Source: Micrasema longulum
Taxonomy: Eukaryota; Arthropoda; Insecta; Trichoptera; Brachycentridae
Length of the DNA: 64,000 nucleotides
Assembly (NCBI GenBank): GCA_022494885.1
Contig: JAGVSM010000224.1
Location: 1 to 64,000, forward strand
Direction: 5' to 3'
Part shown: positions 46,613 through 58,929 of the stretch, piece after piece
Layout: every line of letters begins with the position of its first letter
Position numbering within the stretch: the stretch's first letter is position 1
The notes under the pieces: model-generated
What the model was told of the DNA's origin: nothing
Seen by the model: only the letters and a program-made list of their open reading frames with translations
Database searches by the model: none
Made by a program: the position numbers and the translations under genes

Positions 46613-46889
46613 CCCCATTCTTTTCAGGATAAATTACTTGATAAAAGATTGAGTCGACTATACTCGTGAAGGGTTCTAATTGTATTTCACTCGCATAATT
46701 GAATTTTTTATCTGCCTGGACACGCTGTTGTGAAACTAAGTCATTCGAAAATCATATAATATTTCGTTCGTTTCATATAAAGTTACATACAGTTTTACAA
46801 ATCTGCTTTCCTTCCATACTCTTTTACTTTTATTTGCTTTTTATATATATTGATAATTTTTATGTTTTTCTTATTATGTATTTTGTATA

Positions 46890-47397
46890 ATTTAATTTAG
46901 TACGTACTGTTATTTGGCATATGATTTATTGCTCCTATTACTTATATTTCTTACTATAATTGAGTGAATTTCTAGAAAACATAACTCAATTATCATTTCA
47001 ATTATGCTTTTATATATATTGATATTCTTTTTCTGTTGATTTAAATCATGCTCTTATTTTGTGTGTTTTTTTTTTAATACTACTATATTATACTATTATT
47101 TTGTTGATTTTAATGATACCACTATTTTGTATATTTGATTATGTGTGATTCTTAATTTGTATAATTTTAAAAAATATTTCTGAATATCTTTTTTGCATTG
47201 TATTCTTTGGAATTTGATTATTTATTACATTTACCTTTTTTTCTAAATTGTGATTCTATGTCATTATAATTTGATCGAATTAATTTTACTATGTATTTTT
47301 ATTGTTATTTTTTGTGGCTTGACACGGGCATAGCCTAAAAAGCCTTAATAAGTTCATAAATATTTAATTTTGAATGAATAAATAAATAAATAAATAC
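46890..47397 (+). repeat. Probable LINE 3' UTR with AATA tail
   Basis: T-rich sequence ends GCTTGACACGGGCATAGCCT, then TGAATAAATAAATAAATAAA (47374-47396). No ORF was recognised before it. Confidence 0.4.
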
Positions 47398-47719
47398 TCG
47401 TAAGCGTGCGTCAGTTCCTTTTCAGCTTTGTGAAATTCATATGTAATTAGTAATTAGTAATCAGTATTGTTAAGGTTATTTATATAAATATGTACATTGG
47501 TATTTTATGATTACGAACAAATAAAAATTACTGATTTATTCAAAATGATAAGATGATTTTATGTTAATTTCTATCATTGTTTGCTTTTGAATATCAAGAA
47601 AATAAATTCACGTGTAATCTTTTTAATTATTTATGATTATCAATGACGTTCAATCAAGTTGACATGCTACGGGCGCGCAGTAGACGGCATTTCAATTTGT
47701 GGGTAACTGTCTTCCTTGC

Positions 47720-48045
47720 CTTCATTCTCTAACGGACTTTTGTCGTAATCAATCTTGACCCAATGCAAAAAAATGCCTCCTTGTGTGATAAAAAAATTAT
47801 CAAATGAATCTGCAACTCCGAAAAACCGATCAGATTCTTATATACCGTCATCATAAGCTCGACAGTCCTGGGTAGGCCTTGGCTGAATTCAGAAGTCTCC
47901 TCTACTCTTGCCGGTCTGCTGCCCTTCCTCTCCAGTTTCTCACTTGCATCATTGTCATAGATGCAATCCATCCATCGTTTTTAAGGCCTTCCTGGTCTTC
48001 GTCGTCCTTGTAGCACATAGAGAGTTAGGCGTTTTATGGGATTTT
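47720..48045 (-). pseudogene. LINE C-terminal fragment (endonuclease-reverse transcriptase type)
   Basis: Minus-strand frames give DGWIASMTMMQVRNWRGRAA, RRLLNSAKAYPGLSSL (pattern: D-W..M..RNWR..A.DR..WRRLLN.AKA), the ending of a LINE ORF2 family. It is out of frame with the 80-codon open frame in the same place (47729..47971). The assignment rests on this short pattern. Confidence 0.45.
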
Positions 48046-49024
48046 TTAGATTCTTATATATGTATTTATATATTTATTTATCAATTTAATCTGCATTGCT
48101 TTAAGGGTTGTTTAACCCATCACGTAATGCAGTCTGTAAATATACTATTACTACTTCCTTTCCACATGTAATGGTGCATAGGGTACCGTATAACTTGTTA
48201 ACTTTGCCTTTAACAAGTACCTTTGCCTACTATACTTTTTTTGGTCCTGTAATCTGTTGTTTCCATTAACTCTATTAGTTAGGATGTCAGCATAATCATT
48301 GTTTATCTTCAATAATATTACAGTAGTATTGTGCAGTTTACGTTATACCCAAGCGTGATACAGCAATTTTTGTGGACACATTATTTGATTTGTGACTTAA
48401 TTATCTGAGAAAAGTTGACTCCAGAAGAATACATATTAAAGGTATGTTAATAATTTATTTACATTAAATTGTAGATACTTTAATTTATCTGTATCGATAG
48501 TAATATTTCTGATAGCTTCTCAAATATTATTGTTCTATACGAAAATATGACAAATAAAGCAGATAAAATGTAATACTAGTAACTTTGCCTATGAATAGGG
48601 TTGTTACTTTAGTTAAATTGTAAACATAAAGTAAAAAAATAACCGTGTTTTCTAATCCGTTAAATATGGAAACTGGTGGAAATACAAGTAGCAGTTGAAA
48701 AAAAATTAGACATATTTAGGGTCCATACAAAATACCACATCTTAAACATTTTGGTGATGCAATTAGTTTGAATTTTACTTTTAGAAATGGCTGGAAATGG
48801 ACAAAAGCAATCAAGAAAATTGGCAGCCAAAATATATGACCAGGAAATGGCAGTGGATTTTGTGCAGATAAAACAGTGGAAATGTACAGAATTGCATGAT
48901 AGAAAAATGTTCTGACCACTAGGCCGACTAATATAAGGGAGAAGTTAATGAATAGAAAGCAGATAGCTTCTAACCTTTTTTTTGTTATTTAGTAAAAAAG
49001 ATAAATACTTGCGTTCTTATTATT

Positions 49025-49168
49025 TATTTAAATATTTAAATTTTCAGACCATTTCCTAAAAGTCGTAAATAACTTGTGCTGGAAAAATAAAAATCGAGTT
49101 GAGCTAGAGTGGAATTTGAACCTGGGACCTTTGTTCCGTGAGTCCACAATACTACCACGGGACCACAA
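49025..49168 (-). repeat. SINE family B, diverged copy
   Basis: Reverse complement GTTTGTGGTCCCGTGGTAGT, GTCCCAGGTTCAAATTCCAC, then ACAAGTTATTTACGACTTTT. Confidence 0.7.
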
Positions 49169-49169
49169 A

Positions 49170-51845
49170 CTGCCGATATGTACAGAAAAATAGTTCCATA
49201 TTATCTGCAGATGCCGTATTCAGCAAGCGAATTGTAAAGACACATAAAACAAGACATGAGATCTTGCTCTAGTATAATTATAGGTAATAATATATTTGTT
49301 TTTGCAAACATAATATTTTTGGAAAGAAAAATAGTCACATTCGCAACACTAGAAATGAAAGTAAATTGCAAAAAAATGTTCATTTAAAGGGGGTCCATTT
49401 ACATGTCTATAAAAATATTAAGTATAATTGCAATAAAAGCAAAGGAAATTAATTTCATCAAAAAATTTGTAAGAGTGTTAAAAGTGTTTTTAATTGATAA
49501 ATGTTATTATAGAATATTCGAAAGATGAAACAGAGTAAATTTAAATGTATTTAAAGTAAATAATATAAACACTAAGCACCATAATTTATATTACGAGTGT
49601 ATTAAACCGTTGTATATTTTCTTAACTTTTTATTTCATATTTTTCCAATTAGTTTTTAATTATTATTATTTTATTTTAATTTTTTTATTGGTTAGACTGT
49701 AAAAAATTGCTAGCAACAATAAGTCCGCCTTTTAATCATGTATACTTTTGTTTTATTATTTTGTATTTATAGCAATGGTATATTATGATTAACAAATATT
49801 TATTATTATTTATAATTGAAATATTAGGTATATACTTTTAAAGTTATGATTGAATAAGTGGAAATGTAATTATTGATGTATTATTTATTTCTCTATTTAA
49901 TACTTCACGATAATATGATTTTTTAATGTTCTAGGATTTTTAAATGTTAGAATATCGTGCAGTTAATAATAGAGAAAGTATTCAAATGTTTGAAACTATA
50001 AATACCAGTATCTTGGAAACCTTACGTGACGGGGAAAACCGATAAAATCACAAACAAAAAAACATTTTCTTTTGTTGTCCGGTGTAATTAGTATGTCGAT
50101 AATAGGAGCCAAGTTCAAAAACGATTTAATTTATATGGTTTTTATCAAATTACTAGTGGCATCTAGCGGCACTGTTTTTAACCAAAAGGTTTTTGCTGCA
50201 TTATTTTACCTTCCACAGGTAAACATTATTACAATCTACAATCTAATTACCTATATATAAAGTTATGTTTGTTATATTTTGTTGTAATTTTTCTAGATAT
50301 TAAGTTTTATCTACCCATATTTTATTGTATTTATCTCTTATACGCTATCAGATTTTTGGTGGGTTTTTCTGATAGTGCCTATTTCAATTTCCTACAAAAT
50401 GTAGGAATTTTATTAGATTGCGTACATGTTTATTATTACAAATATTATTTATACATAAACTTTTGTTGTCTATTGTTCTAGTCCATATTTTTTGTTTTTT
50501 TATTTTTATTAAATTGAAAACATATTATACATAATTATATACAATATTCCCAAGGAGTTTTAAAAAAAAACTCATTTATGGACATACAGATAACAAATTT
50601 ATTTAAAGACGTTTTTATATTTTAAACTATAATATTATTTACAAAAGCAGAAAAATTAAAATTATTGTATTAAAAAGGGTATGAAAATTACTTGAAAATA
50701 ACAAAATCAACATAATACTAGGCATGGAAATAAATTCAAAATGATGTATACATTATGCAATCTGGGAAAGAAAATTTAAAAAAATATAAAAAGTTTAAAA
50801 ATTACATGTATGTATATATACAAACTGAACTAGTACAAAATAAAATTAATTTTTTTTAATTAACAAAATATGCGCACACCCAATACAAGTTAATTTTTTT
50901 TATCAAAAACGTATTCAAATTACGTATACAACTAAAAAAGTATATAAAAAAAAAATGTTATTCCTTTCTCTTTGTGTTGTTTTAATGTTGTTTTTATTAC
51001 TAATTTCTACCTTGGTTTTGTCCGATATTATCATGTTTTAGTAGAAGGCCCTTATAAAGGGGGAAAAAGGTAACCTTTGCCAGGTAAGTATTTGGTACTC
51101 ATTATCTGGATATATATTATATGAATAAATACGTAATGCACAAGGAGATCGGCAGGTCACCGCAAGTAGCGTGACCCTCCTTGTATAATGTGTTTCCTTT
51201 TTGAATGCAATATCTTTTGTATCCTGTTTGTCCATTATTTTAACATCCTATTAACTGTGCAGAATATGTTGAGAATATTTCTGGCATCGTGAAATTTTAT
51301 AATAAAGTGTGATTCAACTTTTAATTGAACAAGCAAATATTTATTAGAACGAGTTTGTTGTGATTGTGATCGGACCTATGTAAATAATAGATTCACCTCT
51401 TTCTTCCTTATTAAAAGCGTTTTTTTATATATTTATTCAGCTTGTGTAAAGGTTTTTTGGCGTATATATTGTTGTGCTTTATTTAGTTATAAAGGTGCTA
51501 AACTTGCTTTGTTTCTTTGTTGTTCTTAACATGTTTTTTTATGTTGATATCATTTAAGTCCCGAATTGAGTTGTTGTAACTCTTCAGAATGTAATTCAAT
51601 GTATTATACTTGTAAAATACTTTGTATTATATGATTTACAAATAAAAAATATATATTAATGTCCACAAGTATGGAACGAGAAGTGGTTGGCAGCGTTTAC
51701 TTTAAAGGTTTGAAAATGTTTAATGAGTGGCCTGAAAGTCTCAGGGAAGCTAGACGCACCTCCACCTTTCGATCAAAATTCTTTTTTTACATAAGGGTCA
51801 AATAATATATTATGTTAAATATATATATAAAAAAAAATTATTTTT
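49170..51845. other. No gene seen; AT-rich sequence
   Basis: Reading frames are short and low-complexity. No repeat family from elsewhere in the window was recognised. Confidence 0.5.
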
Positions 51846-51852
51846 TTTACAA

Positions 51853-52028
51853 AAGAAATATTTGCGTTCTTATGATTTACCAAAATATTTAATTTTGAGT
51901 ACCATTTTCAACGAGTTGTAAATAACTCACTATTTTAAAATGGGAATCAAGTTGGTGTAGAGTGGGATTCGAACCACGGACCTTTGATCCGTGAGTCCGA
52001 GACACTAGCCACAGGACCACAACCCGAC
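51853..52028 (-). mobile_element. SINE family B, reference full-length copy
   Basis: Head GTCGGGTTGTGGTCCTGTGG, B box GTGGTTCGAATCCC, AAATAGTGAGTTATTTACAA, CTCGTTGAAAATGG, AATCATAAGAACGCAAATAT and A/T-rich end. Uninterrupted, so it serves as the comparator for the split copy at 40620-41110. Confidence 0.82.
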
Positions 52029-52134
52029 TAAAGATAAATTTAAGTAAGGTAATCATTATATTAACTAGCAAGTAAATTTAAATAACATTGGAAGTTAACA
52101 ATCTAAATTAATGAATACTTATTTTTTTAAGTTT

Positions 52135-52400
52135 ATTTCAACAGAGAGGGAAAAAGTTTTTGAGAAGAATTTGGAAGTCTAGGCATTTACAGGGCTTATG
52201 ACCTGTCATTGGCTGGTTTAAGTGGCCACTTTACACACTGTGTAACATTCACCATTCTGCCCATGTTTGAACATCCACATTTCCTCAACTCTTCCATCTG
52301 TTGACTTTTGTGAAGTGAAAGAGCTGAAACCTTTATCACGTGGGTGAGATTCATCCGGCTGAAGCAAGCATTTGGACATAATCAAACATTGTTGACTTAT
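52135..52400 (+). repeat. Foldback family F copy
   Basis: TTTCAACAGAGAGGGAAAAA through GAGCTGAAACCTTTATCACG and GATTCATCCGGCTGAA, then jumps to GCATTTGGACATAATCAAAC and ATTGTTGA. It is inserted about 100 bp beyond a SINE B copy. Confidence 0.8.
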
Positions 52401-53039
52401 TTTTTTATTTATTTATTTAATGGCAGACAAACAAACTAACCTGTAGGTACAACACGAGGATGACTAATCTCCAATCGATTTCCTTTTGCAGGATTTTTCC
52501 TAAGAGTATCCGTCGAATAATTTTGAAAGAGTACAAATAATGTTCATTCATTCTAATTTTATTGTGCCGTGTGGATTTGGCCGACATGTCTGTGTGTGAT
52601 CGGCCGTTATCTTATCGCAAAGCATAAAACCACCTCAAATCAAAATGGATTCAAAATAATCTCAATTTATTGAGTTTCTGGGTAAATTGTGAATTGCAAG
52701 ATATTATTTTAGTGTGCTGGTTATGAGGTGGCATTATTATAACGATTAATTTCCAGCTTCCACCCTGGACTGGTATAAACCAGGTTGTATGGAGTAAACC
52801 AGTATGTTGATGTTATACGTATAGGATGTTTTATAACATATTCCTGGTCCCCCGGAAGTATCTCGGATTAACTTGACGAGTCAGACTTCCGAGTTTCCTT
52901 CCTTGCTCTTCAATAAAATAAAATTGAATCCTATTTTCTTTATCATCTTTTAAGTACGACATGTAAAAAATTGTTTTGAAATTGAAATATTTTGGTCAAT
53001 CGTAGGGACACGAGTATTATTTTAATTTAAAAAAAAACA

Positions 53040-53290
53040 TCTTGACTAGGTCAACCCTCGCTCACCGTATCTTTGGAGGACCACCAGTTAAACATAAGGA
53101 TGTTAATGAGCTCCCCCGATACTTTTCCAATCTGGAGAGACTTGGAGGATGCCTCGCCTTCCACACAGTAGCCAGGCTCTTTAAAAACCTGAGCTTGGAG
53201 GGTGAGCAATATTTACGGGAACCGTCATAATAGATCTTCACAGGTCGCAGTGACGTCAAATTTGTATACAGCACTAACCCCCACTTCATA
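53040..53290 (+). repeat. Interspersed repeat G, copy 2 (uninterrupted)
   Basis: Partner of 2740-2995. It contains a 62-codon frame with no family features and CAGGTCGCAGTGACGTCA. Unknown origin. Confidence 0.6.
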
Positions 53291-53516
53291 GAATAAGAAT
53301 AAAATCAACTACCATTAGTGTAATTTACGAACAAGAAAATTCTTTAACAGTATTTAAAAAATCAGGAGTTTTTTGATTAGTTCAAATTTTTGTATTCAAA
53401 AAAGTATTTCATTTTTAAATCTTCAAGAATTCCCCTTACAAATTGATATCTCCTCAATATTTTAAGTATGCCTAAATGTTAAATAAAATAAAAATCATTA
53501 TGAATAAAATTTATTT

Positions 53517-53815
53517 CAAAAGAGAGGGAAAAACATTTTTGAGAAAAAGGTTTCAGCTCTGTTACTTCACAAAAGTCAACAGATGGAATTGTTGAGTAAA
53601 CGCGGATGTTAAAAACATAGGCAAAATAGTCAATTTTACACAGTGTGCAAAGTGGCCATTTATTATTATTATGGATAACTTATATAGCGCCATTTTCGTA
53701 ATAAAATACCTCAGGGGCGCTTTACATGGTGATTCTGAGGTAATAGAATAAGCCCTGTTAATGACTACGAATGAGTATTTACGTACTCCCTTCTAAAAAT
53801 GTTTACCCTCTCTGC
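53517..53815. repeat. Foldback family F, inverted copy with an inserted repeat
   Basis: Left AGAGAGGGAAAAACATTTTT faces right AAAAATGTTTACCCTCTCTG. Within it, ATGGATAACTTATATAGCGC and CATTTTCGTAAT (53673-53704) match the reverse complement of 1249-1280. Confidence 0.7.
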
Positions 53816-53975
53816 TGTAAAAAAAGTTGACAGATATCTTAACAAAGATTATTTAAATATTATTACTTTTTTTTTGCACCACAACAGGCCAGGAGGCCTA
53901 ATTACAGTGGTGAATTACATCACAGAGCACCCAGGCTTCAGAAAAATCACATTTTAATTTTTTGTGTTCTCACCG

Positions 53976-54045
53976 GGAATCGAACCCGGAACCTTCCGTG
54001 CGTGAGTCAAGCGTCTTGACCACTACACCACGGAGGCCGCCTATA
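53976..54045 (-). repeat. tRNA-like SINE head, family C
   Basis: Reverse complement CGGCCTCCGTGGTGTAGTGG, CCGGGTTCGATTCCCGGTGA. A degenerate plus-strand relative (CCCGTGGTGTAGTGAATAAT) starts at 54071, with CGCCGCCGCCG between them, so two heads face away from each other. Confidence 0.7.
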
Positions 54046-54769
54046 ATTTCGCCGCCGCCGATTATAATTTCTCCCGTGGTGTAGTGAATAATGCGTTTGT
54101 TTCACGTACTGAGGTTTTGGGTTAAATGCCTGGCGAAATCACAATAATCAGATAATGTTATTTTTTCCACCCTGAAGTGGTGTACTGCGCATCACTCTTG
54201 CACTGTAGTCAGGATCTTGATTGTTTAATTGTAATATTTGTTTTTCTTTTATTCTGTATATTTGGTGATCAGTGGTTAGACCATCACCCCTTTCGGAACT
54301 TTTCATGAACACCTGTTTGTTGATATATATATTTATCAGAGTCGGAAAACCTTTTGAAGAAGGGATTTTAGGTATTTGGTGTAGTCCCCTAGAAATTATT
54401 TTTGTGTGTATATATATTTTTAATACATTTCAATATGAAATTACTATAATCCCACCAAGACACTTTTTGTGTAACTTATAATAAAATGATATTTTTTTTT
54501 TAATCAATGAATTTACGTATTTAACAATATACTAATTACATAAATTAGTTATCGAAGTAATTTGCTTCCGAGAAAAACTTTATATTGTTATTTTGTCAAA
54601 AATATTGAGCATCGGGAAGCATGTTTCGGCTGTTGCCTGTTTTAGGAGCTTCTCTGCATTTGCTCTAATGACAACGAAACCACGGAAAATTAGGAAATGG
54701 CAAATTGTTGTCGGTCAAAAGTCCACCCGTTCCATTTAAAGAGAGTTCGACATTTGGTGTTCTGCTATC

Positions 54770-55310
54770 ACCGTATTATTATCCTAACTAGTATACCTAT
54801 CATGTACAATACTACCTCTAATGACAAGTCCTTATGACTTATAACTGTATGTTCATCTTTATCCAGACCGGCATTGCGCATCCAGTTGTAGTCTCCGTAA
54901 ACCAAAAAGGAGGCAATGCATAGATATATGAGGAACATCTTGGAGAGTAACATCGCCACTCGGGCAAGTGTCGATCTCGGATAGCTTGAATCTGTGCAGG
55001 TAGATCATGATCCCACTATGACCCGTCAAGATTTGTCTAAGTTCGTGTACTGCACGCTACATTTTCCTGAAATAAAAAACATGTTTGCAAAAATATTGTT
55101 GCCTTTTCTGTAGATTCTAGTTAATAGCGCTGTCATTCCAGAGCTGCAAATTTCAGCTTCTTTTCTCTTGGTGGAATGTCAGCGAAATCAGGAACCGTCT
55201 TATTTAAATTTAATTACCAGCAATTCCGTAGTGTCCTTGTATCAAGCCCATGTACACATTCTGTGGTAGATTTTTCATCTTCGTGAGATCAGTTTGAATA
55301 TTCATGACGC
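54770..55310 (-). pseudogene. I/R1-type LINE remnant with RNase H and C-terminal region
   Basis: Minus-strand pieces in order: VYMGLIQGHYGIAGN (RNase H end motif W-x-P-G-H-x-G-I-x-G-N), LDKS..., GHSGIMIYLHRFKLSEIDTC, PSGDVTLQDVPHIS (tail pattern GH..f..YL.RF.L...C......E...H). The order RNase H then CCHC-like tail is that of I/R1-group LINEs. The open frame at 54768..54959 has a hydrophobic start that mimics a signal peptide, but it lies in this LINE tail. Confidence 0.65.
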
Positions 55311-55620
55311 GCAAATATTTTTTACAAACAATGTTAAATACAATAGATCAAAATGATTCTCTTTTCATGTACCTACCAATTTATTTTTTAATTTAATTTA
55401 ATAACCAAATAGTTTTAGAAGATCACTTTGCTTTCTACAGGGTTATTCACAAAAAAATACATAATAACATATATAAAAATGTATCGGAGAAGGGTTTTTT
55501 TTTTCCTTCATTTATCAAAAATATACAACAATTAGAATACATCAAGTCCTACTAAACTGCATAAAATGCAGTTCGTCGGCAGGTGCGTTAAGTTATAGAT
55601 AATCTTATCTCTTAAATTCG

Positions 55621-56662
55621 ATCTTTATATATATAATTAATCTGCACGTGTGACTGTACTGACTAAACGGTTTAACCGATTTACGTGGGGTTTTCAGCGA
55701 AATTAATATCTTTGCACGGAGCGTGTTCGTAGTTAAAATTTTCAATCGAATCTGTAAAAAAAAAGTTAGGAGCATTAATCTTTTTTCCATCCACCTACCA
55801 GGGTTGCATTCAACGAGAATACGTGTACAAATAAAATGGAAGGATGTTGTTTTTTTGTTTAAAACAGTTTGTTTTTAATGTTTACAAACAACATGCGCTT
55901 TTTATGGATCCCAAGCAGATTCGTTTCTTACATTCCTTATAATGTCTTCCCATTTATTTATTTTTATCGAATTTTGTTAGTACTAAAATAATATTATCTG
56001 ATATTTAATAATTTAAACCGACAAGAAAACTTCTGTTTAACACTAAAAACGCGTCAACAAACTATTTTAAACAATCTACAATATCTATAATATGCGACCA
56101 ATATAATATTAGATTTACCGAGGCTGACATTTTTTGTGACAATGTATGTAAATTTAGGTTAAAAATTATAGAAATTTTGAGAGAAGCAGATATTTAACTT
56201 TTTTATTACATACATATTTTTTCATTTCGTTTCTTTTACATTTATTATACTGAACATATTTTAAATTATTGTAAACAATTTTTTTTGGTGTGTGCATGAG
56301 TTTCTTACACTAATACACAAAGAAATTGGCAATATTTGTGAACATACTGTTTGGTTACCTAATAAAATAAATAAATACATTTTTAAAAATCGCATTCATG
56401 AATAAAGTGCACTAAAGTAGAGCTTGACATTTGCAAAAATAATGCTTTATTTGGAAATAAATTATTTTATGTTTTGGAATTCAACCATAAACCAGTACCT
56501 AGGTACCTACTTAAATTCAATATTTAAATATTAATATTTTTTAGTTTTGGAATTCAATTATAAACAAGAATCTAGGTACCTGCTTATCTATTTGTTTAAA
56601 TTCCAAGCTTATAGCAGGCAAGCCAACGTTCGGGCAGAATAACGTCTGTCGGTTCCGCTAGT
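55621..56662 (+). mobile_element. Non-autonomous Helitron, both ends present, carrying a nested LINE fragment
   Basis: 5' end TCTTTATATATATAATTAAT preceded by A; 3' end GTCTGTCGGTTCCGCTAG followed by T: both fit Helitron insertion between A and T without duplication. The body is co-linear with 30521-31109 except for an extra block at about 56008-56385. Confidence 0.78.
56008..56385 (+). pseudogene. 5'-truncated LINE C-terminal fragment nested in the Helitron
   Basis: Open frame TRKLLFNTKNASTNYFKQST, ISIICDQYNIRFTEADIFCD, NVCKFRLKIIEILREADI then stop at about 56198, followed by T-rich 3' UTR and TAATAAAATAAATAAATACA tail. The intronic Helitron copy lacks this block at the matching point (ATTCAATACATTTTT), which fixes the insertion site. 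LINE identity is inferred from tail type and position; the protein block itself is only weakly family-like. Confidence 0.6.
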
Positions 56663-56845
56663 AATATATAAAAAAACTATCATTTCCAAATATATATTTC
56701 CATGTGCATCGGAAATATGTTACACGAAGAGAAAAAAAAATTGTCCAAACAAAAAGAGAAAGAAATGTCAGATTTTCTGCAAACTTCTTTCTCTTGAGCC
56801 AGGTAAGTTTTTTTGTTTTTTTAATATTTAATATAGCATATTAAT

Positions 56846-57310
56846 AATAGATATTTTGAGTTTGTCCAAATTTTTGTAGAAATGGACTGGATTCAACACC
56901 CTTGGGAACTGTTAATATTTACATATTACAACAGACGCGAAGAACATTTTACAGGAGGGAATACAAAAGTCTCCATAGGGTTTATGACCTGTCACTGGCT
57001 GGTTTAAGTGGCCACTTTACACACTGTGTGACATTCACCATTCTGCCTATATTCAAACATCTATACTCCTTCGACTCTTCCACCTATTGACGTTTGTGAA
57101 GTTAAAGAGCTGATATTTTCAGGCGTTGCCTAGTATGTAAGTGAAATAATTCAATCAAATGAATCTCACCCGCAACAATAAAGGTGTCAGCTCTTTAACT
57201 TCACAAACGTCAACAGACGGAAGAGTCGAAGGAATTTATGTTTGGATGGCTAGACTTCTTTATTCCCTACTCTAAAATGTTCTTCTCGTCTGTTGTAATA
57301 TGTCAATAGA
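56846..57310. repeat. Foldback family F, large hairpin copy
   Basis: The arm ATTACAACAGACGCGAAGAA ... GTGAAGTTAAAGAGCTGA (56930-57112) is matched in reverse by TCAGCTCTTTAACTTCACAA ... TTCTTCTCGTCTGTTGTAAT (57188-57299), with the CCACTTTACACACTGTG core only in the left arm. Confidence 0.8.
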
Positions 57311-58149
57311 GTTAATTAATAATATAGTTAATGACATAAGACCAGCTTATTACCCAAGCAACAATATAGGAAATAAACTTTAGAATACACAACGAAAAAA
57401 CTATTAAATGAGATAAATCTGGCATTTACAAGTTAACTAATTATGACTGCAATTAATTTTATACCGAAAAAAACATCAGGCGCATTAACTAGAGTTAAAA
57501 AAACATATGAGATGTATTCGTATAAATCCAAATAATGATAACTCATTCAACTTTGAAGATAGTTTCGAAATTTAACACACACACAAAAAAGGAAGTGCAC
57601 ATAATAATCTAGAAATATTAGAAATTAGAAAGGCAATAAATAACGATTTAAATATTATTCATTTGCAGTTTATTATTCGTTTTTTGAGACAAGTCCTAAC
57701 TAACTTCATGGGACCAAAAGTCACGTGTCCAGTTATGAAGAGTAATAATTAAATAAAAATAAGCAATAGTCCTATTTTTAAAATATTTCCTCTTCGCCCC
57801 TCTCCACACATAAACCTTCCTCTTTACTCCCTTAGCCACGTCCGCGGTATTTGATCCACTGTACACTATGCGCCTATTTTGATTTTCTAGTCAAACAAAC
57901 ACAAATTACTAAGTTTGTTTATGATAGTGATACTGTTATATAAAATCAGAATATACGTAGTTTACAAGAAAAACTTACCCTTCAAATTTAGTTTTGAGAT
58001 ACAAAAAAAAAGAAATGGGTGCACCACGCGTTTTCCCTCTGATACCTTTTTTGTAATTGTAGGGAGTATAGGTATACGTGCAGGGTCCTTGATCCACTGT
58101 ACCCACCAGAGCCACTGTCGCATGTCGGCACCTTGACCCCACAAAAAAG

Positions 58150-58790
58150 AAACAAAGTTTTTTTTTGTCTATTAATTAATAATGTTCCACAAATTTAGTG
58201 TTCAATATAATCATATTTAACCAATAATGTCATACATGTGAAACTATGAATAAAAAAATATTAGATTACCAATGAGGAGAAAAACAGTCACAAAACGCAT
58301 TGTACAAGGGATTAAAGCTGGTACAATGAGTAACCTGAATAAATAGAAAGCATTGAAATATTCCAAATTCATTTATAAAAATAAAATCTAGAGAAATTTT
58401 AATAAAAAAATGTAAAATTATTAGTAGTTTATATTAGTTCTTAAGATATTATGAACTCACTGATAAGGCTGATATCTTTGTTTCTGGACTTGATAGTTGT
58501 AAAACAGGTCTGATTTTTTTTTCTCTCGCAATATAATTGTGTACTAAAAAGGTTGTTTATTTTTGCTTTTTCATATTTATGTATTTATTTCGTTGATATT
58601 TTTGGTTGCTTGAGTATATTATTTTTTTATGTATTGATGTATGCATTTTTATATGTACATAAATGTTTTTTCTTCTTCATATTTGTATTATGTTAGAAGC
58701 AATTTATGCCGTTTATGTAAAAATAAGTAAAAAATAACTTAATAAAGCATAAATGAACAAATAAATATTAAAAATACATCATATTCAATT
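58150..58790. other. No gene seen; AT-rich sequence
   Basis: No reading frame or repeat recognised. Confidence 0.5.
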
Positions 58791-58794
58791 TGTT

Positions 58795-58925
58795 GCAACA
58801 GACAGGAAAAACATTTTTGAGAAAGAAAAATGGAAGTTTAGACATTTTTTAAATATAAATAACGGCTTAGGGAGGAAATTCAGCCTATCTACAAACTTTT
58901 GGACATATTCGAAACACTGTTGATT
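58795..58925 (+). repeat. Foldback family F, internally deleted 130-bp copy
   Basis: TTGCAACAGACAGGAAAAAC and GAAGTTTAGACATTTTTTAA join directly to AGGGAGGAAATTCAGCC and TTTTGGACATATTCGAAACA, with the core deleted: a minimal two-ended form. Confidence 0.75.
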
Positions 58926-58929
58926 TACA

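Noticed and set aside
53042..53230. 62-codon frame in repeat G as a small gene
   Set aside because: The same repeat occurs at 2740-2995 with the frame destroyed, and no conserved motif was seen.
54768..54959. 63-codon frame starting with a hydrophobic, signal-peptide-like segment and ending near a GT
   Set aside because: Neighbouring frames carry LINE RNase H and C-terminal motifs in the same direction; the hydrophobic start is accidental.
57915..58144. GC-richer patch (about 58010-58140) with open frames on both strands, possible exon
   Set aside because: No domain similarity and no convincing splice pair; GATCCACTGTAC also occurs at 57855, suggesting a repeat.
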